A stretch of 64,000 bases of DNA from Wuchereria bancrofti. Taxonomy: Eukaryota > Nematoda > Chromadorea > Rhabditida > Onchocercidae. How positions within the stretch are numbered: position 1 is the stretch's first letter; each line of letters starts with the position of its first letter. The notes beneath the pieces were generated by a model. The model did not search any database and was not told the DNA's origin. It saw nothing but the letters and a program-made list of their open reading frames with translations. The stretch is from positions 9,545,334 through 9,609,333 of the forward strand of contig SSBO01000001.1 in the NCBI GenBank assembly GCA_005281725.1, given 5' to 3'. The position numbers and the translations under genes are program-made. Below, one piece after another: positions 61,301 to 64,000 of the stretch.

Positions 61301-64000
61301 TTTTCAACACGGGAACAAACTTCTAAAATATGAATTAATTAATTTTTGGAAAGAATTCATTTAAATTTATGCTCTCCAGCAGTAAATCGCAAAGCCGAAT
61401 AAATTTGCAAAAGCTTTGGTATCCATAATAATAAGTTATATTAATTTGCCTTGTACCATATTCCAATACATCGAAGAGAATAACGACAGTCAAACTCAAA
61501 CTGCTTCGTTTAATTTATATATCGATTAAGATATTGATACAGCTTAGATAATTCCGAAGCTATCATTTCAGAAAGTGAAATATTCAATGAGGATAAGCGA
61601 TAAGCGATTTTAGCTTACTTACGATAACTATAATTGAAGATAATTTATTTTTAGAAAAACTGTTGCTTGTTGATGAAGTTTTATTCATGTTTATTTGATA
61701 TGAGTACTATTGCACGCGGTTATTTTTGCGTTGAATATCATTTTGAATTTAATACATTTCTAACATACATATTCTGCTTCACTTTAACATTTATCTATTG
61801 CTTCTAATGCTCAGTAATCAAATTATTAAGTATTTCTTAATAAAATTAAGTATTTCTTAATTAATAATTAAACTGATTTTTAATACTCGAAATTTAAAAC
61901 ATCTGAAAAAAAAGAAGTACCTGAAAAAACGGACATCGTTATTTTGGGATATGTTTTAGCTAGCAAACGACAAATTTCAATTTGATTCGATGAAAAATTA
62001 TGCAGATTGGTAAGATTTGGTATAGTCAATGAATCATCTAGAAACTGTCGTCGTAAAAGATGAAGAAGCTGTACTGCTGGTTCAGAAACACGTGTATCAC
62101 TATCGCCAGCTAACATTTGACAGAGAACAAACAATGAATCGAACTCACAAGGATATTCTCTAGAAATGCATAGCGTTCCTTTTTTTTTTATTAAAACAAG
62201 AAAAAAAAAACTCATGTGAAGACTGTTAAATCTTAAATATCCTTTCCAACTTGGACTTTAAGTTCAATAAAATGCAACTTAAGTCAAAGAGCGTCAATTT
62301 AACTCAGTGTTAAAAGCAAATTAGTAATAAATAAGTTGGAAAATATCATCAATCATCAGTAACTAGCTGACTTTTCTTTCGTACTTTATTCTAACTTACC
62401 TTCGAGAGAAAAGCATAACCAATGAACGAAAGCTTTTTGCTGCAACATAAGCAGATTTGGAATAACAAACGTTAATTGTCCATTCGAGAAGTTGCGATGT
62501 TTCGTCATTTAAATCAAGCATTGTACTTAACGTCGATTCAAAAAGTTTTTCGAGCTGCAATTAAACAATTTTCATCTTTTTCTTCTTTCATAATTTAAGA
62601 TGTGAAAATAAGAGTGAACTAACTATACATACTGTTATATTAATCAATCTATACCATAGATATAAACAGGATCTATTAATTCATATCTATATCTATGATT
62701 AATTTATGTAACCAACAAATGACAAAAATTTTTCCTCGTCAAAGTCAACCAATTTTATTACTAAAAAAATTTTTTGTTTCTTTCATGTACCATGCAACAC
62801 TTCATATGTCAACAATATAAGCTGAAAAAGTAGCAATTTATAAAAATTTTGCACTAAAAATGAATTTAATCTTAAATCCAAAAAAATATTGAATTCCATT
62901 TATATGAAAATTCTAATCTAACATAAATTTCTATAACTTTCCCTTCATGATAAATCTTACCACTGGATTATTGGAATCAAGCAAAGCTTCCAACCATCCA
63001 TATAAATAACCATCTTCTCCAATTGATTTAATCGGTTCAAATATTGGCCCACAACATAATAAAGCACACATTGCTTCAACAGCTCTTTGCTCTACGTACG
63101 TTCCAACGTTACCATCGTGTCTGAATATAAAAGCACTGTAATAATTGAGAATCAAATTTCTTCCAGTGCATAATTTTTCAATCTATCCGAATTTTTGAGT
63201 TTCAAAACTAACCTTTTATCGGATGCAATACTTCTACTACACCATGAAGTGAATAAGAAAAATAAATTCTGTTTCAAATTATTTCCCAACAAATTTCGCC
63301 TTTTTTCTGCTGCAAAATAATTCGCTTTATATTACTTTATATTTTTACAAACAAACTTATTACTTTGTATTTTCACAAACAAATGCTACTAATCACAAAA
63401 CTACAATAAGTTAAAAAAGAACAGATAAGGAAATTAAATCTTAAAACAGTGTAACGTTTAACACGCTTCATAGGCATTCTCACTTATACTCAATCCGATA
63501 GATTGAAAAATATATTAATTAATGGGAAAAACATATATTAATTAGGTGGAATTAATATGTAATCGATGGAAAAAATATTAATTAGACTAATTACATAGTG
63601 CTCACTACATATATAATAATTTCTTATGAGATAAATAAACATACGTGCAATACTGTTAATAATCATTGCCATTGTTTTTGCAAAATGCAGTCGCAAATTC
63701 GTTAATAACAACATATCGCGATCCTAAAAATATTATAAGAAAATAAAATAAAAGCTAATCTTAATAAGATACATGTAAAATGCTTAACAACAATGCATTT
63801 TTAATAATAATAACTCAGCTATTTTGTTAATGTGGCTGCAGTCGTTTGAATCATTCTTGCTCATATTTTTCATTTTCATGCTCATAAAGTGATAATGTTG
63901 TACAAAAGGTAAACCTGATCAGATTCTAAATTTTGCCGCATTGAATCCAAAAAATCGACAAGAACAGAACAAAGTCCACTTTCAACATCAATGCAACCCG
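36376..64000 (-). CDS. sax-2: Furry/SAX-2 giant scaffold protein, C-terminal part (34 exons, 5'-partial)
   Basis: I joined 34 exons (w1 to w34) whose phases agree at every junction. They give about 1710 residues and a TAA stop; the N-terminal part lies beyond 64000. Several blocks match animal Furry closely: VEQRAVEAMCALLCCGPIFE, SLFVLCQMLAGDSDTRVSEP, ITMSVFSEV then WLENVQLVDP, LFTKSNVALLHVTDL, and RHIAGRCFQINSALCQ. Furry proteins (Drosophila Fry, C. elegans SAX-2, human FRY/FRYL) are about 3000-residue HEAT-like scaffolds that work with NDR-family kinases and Mob proteins in cell shape, neurite tiling and spindle function. Exons w24-w26 encode an acidic Ser/Glu-rich region. Shorter introns (48927-49341, 50604-51085, 55635-55987, 56179-56541, 56654-57245, 57455-57888, 58458-58951, 59146-59505, 61323-61920, 62555-62960, 63310-63644) hold nothing I could identify. 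Confidence 0.95.
36626..41823 (-). other. sax-2: sax-2 intron w33/w34 (5.2 kb)
   Basis: The longest sax-2 intron in the window. It includes a 27-A tract (39776-39802), a TTCACACC word (41182-41189) and a coding-like minus-strand stretch around 40800-40970 (FVDDFVMVVRFCC, YLELFSKPSLADVIEKYW) that the exon chain does not need. Confidence 0.85.
39776..39802. repeat. Poly-A tract (27 nt)
   Basis: Uninterrupted A run in the last sax-2 intron. No flanking duplication or retrocopy was seen. Confidence 0.95.
41824..42008 (-). CDS. sax-2: sax-2 exon w33
   Basis: 61 codons plus two bases: NADISAEVLCLHRCLLASIP to YRNALHLLRQL. The plus-strand open frame over the same bases is its antisense shadow. Donor GTAACA. 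Confidence 0.92.
42009..43731 (-). other. sax-2: sax-2 intron w32/w33
   Basis: AT-rich. It contains an exact T-box half-site AGGTGTGA at 42788-42795 on the plus strand, about 10.7 kb from the tbx-2 stop, and nothing else identifiable. Confidence 0.85.
43732..43839 (-). CDS. sax-2: sax-2 exon w32
   Basis: 36 codons, phase 0: YLELCRSVHKLFFQLLQITD to SVVNASVVQ. Donor GTATTA; acceptor GCATTTCAG. Confidence 0.9.
43951..44028 (-). CDS. sax-2: sax-2 exon w31
   Basis: 26 codons, phase 0: ALNAIKATMKLALIGGPSLS to AVTSNQ. Donor GTTTGT. Confidence 0.9.
44217..44263. repeat. Hairpin: 15-bp perfect arms, 17-nt loop
   Basis: TGATTGCATGCTATC pairs perfectly with GATAGCATGCAATCA. It lies in a sax-2 intron, and the arms carry GCATGC. 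Confidence 0.9.
45287..45303. repeat. Palindrome TGCATGAA-t-TTCATGCA
   Basis: Perfect 8-bp arms around a single base. It shares the GCATG core with the nearby hairpin. Confidence 0.85.
46048..46146 (-). CDS. sax-2: sax-2 exon w30
   Basis: 33 codons, phase 0 on both sides: LRNTEMLSQQKCLLLELHEH to RKEQCIR, a likely coiled helix. Donor GTAAAT. It could be skipped in frame. Confidence 0.92.
46147..47745 (-). other. sax-2: sax-2 intron w29/w30 with a coding-like stretch and UGCAUG words
   Basis: It contains a 60-codon minus-strand open frame (46947-47129) of mixed composition that I could not place, and palindromic GTGCATGCAC at 47075-47084. Confidence 0.8.
46947..47129 (-). other. Unassigned 60-codon open frame inside a sax-2 intron
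   Basis: The translation has mixed composition (SEAVHAHFNCVNIKYFLRLR, AYRDYVTNYYHIAHAI) unlike the F/K/N-rich noise frames. It follows a possible AATCCAG acceptor but ends in a stop and lacks an in-frame donor, so it is not part of the main sax-2 chain. It could be an alternative 3' end, a decayed element or chance. Confidence 0.25.
47746..47895 (-). CDS. sax-2: sax-2 exon w29
   Basis: 50 codons, phase 0: ECCLKLSGILRDASQVLSTS to ALDLVLKIFDCPFLFVTAQH. Donor GTATGT. Confidence 0.92.
47896..48827 (-). other. sax-2: sax-2 intron w28/w29
   Basis: AT-rich with a CT run near 48121-48148. No further feature was seen. Confidence 0.85.
48828..48926 (-). CDS. sax-2: sax-2 exon w28
   Basis: 33 codons, phase 0: GEHQWLSSFANLNADENGDL to LLFTQLYR. 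Donor GTAAGT. Confidence 0.9.
49342..49465 (-). CDS. sax-2: sax-2 exon w27
   Basis: It completes an Arg codon, then MADMSSLAESIRCSHSVTSV and PPLFLQCNHHASTQ. Donor GTAAGT, phase 0 end. Confidence 0.91.
49556..49685 (-). CDS. sax-2: sax-2 exon w26
   Basis: It encodes SDSLEVSSEKTPLESGIRSE and a strongly acidic EEESCEEELDEFAIDDEKL. Donor GTAAGT. Confidence 0.9.
49787..49965 (-). CDS. sax-2: sax-2 exon w25
   Basis: It encodes EFDFLEAENDTVSESTESCF and NWLSTIRPHS followed by an acidic tail. The Asp/Glu/Ser content suggests an unstructured, possibly phosphorylated region. Donor GTTAAC. Confidence 0.9.
50114..50349 (-). CDS. sax-2: sax-2 exon w24
   Basis: It encodes TKVRERLISLLNASGLRVGL, then PKSASVIFSQS and a Ser-rich part ending SFPRVF plus two bases. 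The acceptor TTTAAAG is weak. Donor GTAATT. Confidence 0.87.
50463..50603 (-). CDS. sax-2: sax-2 exon w23
   Basis: 47 codons, phase 0: DGPESDEVARPEGLQLEIPL to LRKHTTCNQ. The second open frame over this stretch is a shadow, since only this frame joins both neighbours. Donor GTTTAA. Confidence 0.88.
51086..51166 (-). CDS. sax-2: sax-2 exon w22
   Basis: 27 codons, phase 0: GPNWKDASRILKCFVQYDSV to IDGHIS. The in-frame donor GTATGG was chosen; a GTTTAT donor 5 nt further would shift the frame. Confidence 0.85.
51439..51468 (-). CDS. sax-2: sax-2 microexon w21 (30 nt)
   Basis: It encodes exactly ten residues, VVRVVSKHLQ, between a TTTTTTTCAG acceptor and a GTTAGC donor. It is phase 0 on both sides, so it can be skipped without a frameshift. 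The residues fit a helical Furry repeat. Confidence 0.8.
51469..53440 (-). other. sax-2: sax-2 intron w20/w21 with CA array
   Basis: It lies upstream of the 30-nt microexon. It contains a CA/CATA array (52355-52408) and poly-A tracts, and no supported exon. Confidence 0.85.
52355..52408. repeat. CA/CATA simple repeat
   Basis: CA repeats with TACA interruptions in the intron before the microexon; on the transcript strand this is a UG-rich array. Confidence 0.95.
53441..53551 (-). CDS. sax-2: sax-2 exon w20
   Basis: 37 codons, phase 0: MLERSITSLHTYILSCLYLL to SPLSLNAQ. Acceptor ATATTACAG, donor GTAATT. Confidence 0.9.
53552..55254 (-). other. sax-2: sax-2 intron w19/w20
   Basis: AT-rich with no feature I could support. 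Open frames on the plus strand are short and low-complexity. Confidence 0.85.
55255..55380 (-). CDS. sax-2: sax-2 exon w19
   Basis: 42 codons, phase 0: MMYKYSERCFPRDRFQWAKC to HTQLFVLLAE. The in-frame donor is GTTAGT; a GTAATT donor 4 nt downstream would break the frame. Confidence 0.9.
55566..55634 (-). CDS. sax-2: sax-2 exon w18
   Basis: 23 codons, phase 0 on both sides: FLSERITETEEQSVDNPLSH then LSS. Donor GTAAGT. Confidence 0.9.
55988..56178 (-). CDS. sax-2: sax-2 exon w17
   Basis: It completes Gly and encodes ATIQSGYELSLSLLLKCLEV and ends TPLCLLITRKLTE. Donor GTAAGT, phase 0. Confidence 0.92.
56542..56653 (-). CDS. sax-2: sax-2 exon w16
   Basis: It encodes VFDTAASDKALCLQRLSKTV and ends GGIAGLIVK plus one base. 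Donor GTAAAT. Confidence 0.92.
57246..57454 (-). CDS. sax-2: sax-2 exon w15
   Basis: It completes an Asp and encodes MRHSVLVTNEREIPTGLSRS, then a helical part ending LLALHLLDK. The Arg/Ser-rich start (LSRSKSA) could be a phosphosite region. Donor GTTATT. Confidence 0.91.
57889..58150 (-). CDS. sax-2: sax-2 exon w14
   Basis: It begins SLSSWIPNILSRLAETVGEP, follows with a helical ITDIMLSLQIAVSNL, and ends SPTRERK plus one base. Donor GTTTCT. Confidence 0.92.
58232..58457 (-). CDS. sax-2: sax-2 exon w13
   Basis: It encodes MDKPLWANEDVTPRQWRIES through LALRWSQLAMGMALS to RHIAGRCFQINSALCQ, a strong Furry signature. Donor GTTTGT, phase 0 end. Confidence 0.95.
58952..59145 (-). CDS. sax-2: sax-2 exon w12
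   Basis: It starts INWEDQTSNTSSADDSRTDS, a polar linker, and ends LIQAFVCCLSD plus two bases of Lys. The GTTAGT donor at 58951 was chosen because it keeps the frame; a GTATGT-like site lies 18 nt upstream but breaks the phase. Confidence 0.88.
59506..59731 (-). CDS. sax-2: sax-2 exon w11
   Basis: It continues LFTK into SNVALLHVTDLLRC and HIPLLLHIAVLGLDSLRP, a recognisable Furry block. Phase 0 end at a GTTTGT donor. Confidence 0.94.
59899..60026 (-). CDS. sax-2: sax-2 exon w10
   Basis: It encodes INISDEDTVSIIHDLPMPAY and ends QPILLFT plus two bases of Lys. Donor GTAAAG. Confidence 0.92.
60325..60561 (-). CDS. sax-2: sax-2 exon w9
   Basis: 79 codons, phase 0 on both sides, TKRVCCLLMDSNAHNLLKIL through CEMPPFYRF to STSPLK. 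Donor GTTTTC. Confidence 0.9.
60800..61036 (-). CDS. sax-2: sax-2 exon w8
   Basis: 79 codons, phase 0 on both sides. It begins EENATDESNGVKPGWGSIEA and ends VMASLSPDILLPY. Donor GTATGT. Confidence 0.92.
61222..61322 (-). CDS. sax-2: sax-2 exon w7
   Basis: It completes a Glu codon, giving SEVCSRVENAKCN, then SAILSLLSAWLENVQLVDPQ. Donor GTAAGT, phase 0 end. Confidence 0.93.
61921..62159 (-). CDS. sax-2: sax-2 exon w6
   Basis: It encodes REYPCEFDSLFVLCQMLAGD and continues to KTYPKITMSVFS, matching Furry closely. It enters and leaves one base into a codon. Donor GTACTT. Confidence 0.95.
62400..62554 (-). CDS. sax-2: sax-2 exon w5
   Basis: It encodes LEKLFESTLSTMLDL, QLLEWTINVCYSKSAYVAAK and SLVMLFSR, then two bases of an Arg codon. 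Acceptor ATTGCAG, donor GTAAGT. Confidence 0.92.
62961..63120 (-). CDS. sax-2: sax-2 exon w4
   Basis: It carries one of the strongest Furry signatures, VEQRAVEAMCALLCCGPIFE, then DGYLYGWLEALLDSNNPV. Acceptor ATATTCAG, donor GTAAGA, ending in phase 0. Confidence 0.93.
63213..63309 (-). CDS. sax-2: sax-2 exon w3
   Basis: It encodes KRRNLLGNNLKQNLFFLF and TSWCSRS. The acceptor is a tandem CAGCAG, so 63306 is an equally valid start in the same phase. Donor GTTAGT. Confidence 0.88.
63645..63723 (-). CDS. sax-2: sax-2 exon w2
   Basis: It encodes DRDMLLLTNLRLHFAKTMAM and ends one base into a codon at a GTATGT donor. The segment is typical of Furry. Confidence 0.9.
63915..64000 (-). CDS. sax-2: sax-2 exon w1 (partial at window edge)
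   Basis: It runs off the right edge. The visible 28 codons include GLCSVLVDFLDSMRQNLESD and end in phase 0 at a GTTTAC donor. Confidence 0.88.

Noticed and set aside
1..64000. CRISPR arrays, bacterial operons, tRNA or rRNA genes, intact transposons
   Set aside because: None supported: repeats are simple or satellite-type, and I saw no convincing tRNA B-box or transposase domain.

Overview
This is an AT-rich, intron-rich eukaryotic window, most likely from a nematode and plausibly a spirurid/filarial species. The species-level call is inference. It rests on the protein similarities, kilobase-scale AT-rich introns, abundant poly-A/T tracts and simple repeats. I see no bacterial operon, CRISPR array, provirus, intact transposon or convincing tRNA/rRNA.

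Layout from left to right. (1) Positions 3345-3704 on the plus strand are the last coding exon of a gene entering from the left edge. It resembles the C-terminal domain of the HGH1 eEF2-chaperone family, with a polar insert. (2) After 6.3 kb of intergenic DNA, which holds an 0.8 kb TTCA tetranucleotide satellite, lies a complete T-box gene on the plus strand (9973-32115). Its four exons join in frame into a 517-residue TBX2/TBX3-subfamily protein, the nematode tbx-2 orthologue, with introns of 4.9, 9.3 and 6.4 kb. (3) Positions 32116-36375 are a tail-to-tail spacer with candidate polyadenylation signals for both neighbours. (4) From 36376 to beyond 64000 on the minus strand lies the 3' part of a large gene encoding Furry (C. 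elegans SAX-2). I reconstructed 34 exons whose phases all agree. They give about 1710 C-terminal residues and a stop codon. The 5' half of the gene lies beyond the right edge.

The three genes have no obvious shared pathway. HGH1-like proteins act in eEF2 folding, TBX2-family proteins are transcriptional repressors in development, and Furry/SAX-2 is a giant scaffold for NDR-family kinases that shapes neurites and polarised growth. Most of the window is intron or spacer made of low-complexity AT DNA.

I did not find a new multi-gene system. The points most worth a second look are a 67-bp dimeric higher-order repeat in tbx-2 intron 3, candidate T-box sites inside tbx-2 introns, an eh1-like C-terminus on TBX-2, a 30-nt in-frame microexon and other splice oddities in sax-2, UGCAUG-containing palindromes around an in-frame sax-2 exon, and two unexplained coding-like stretches in sax-2 introns.
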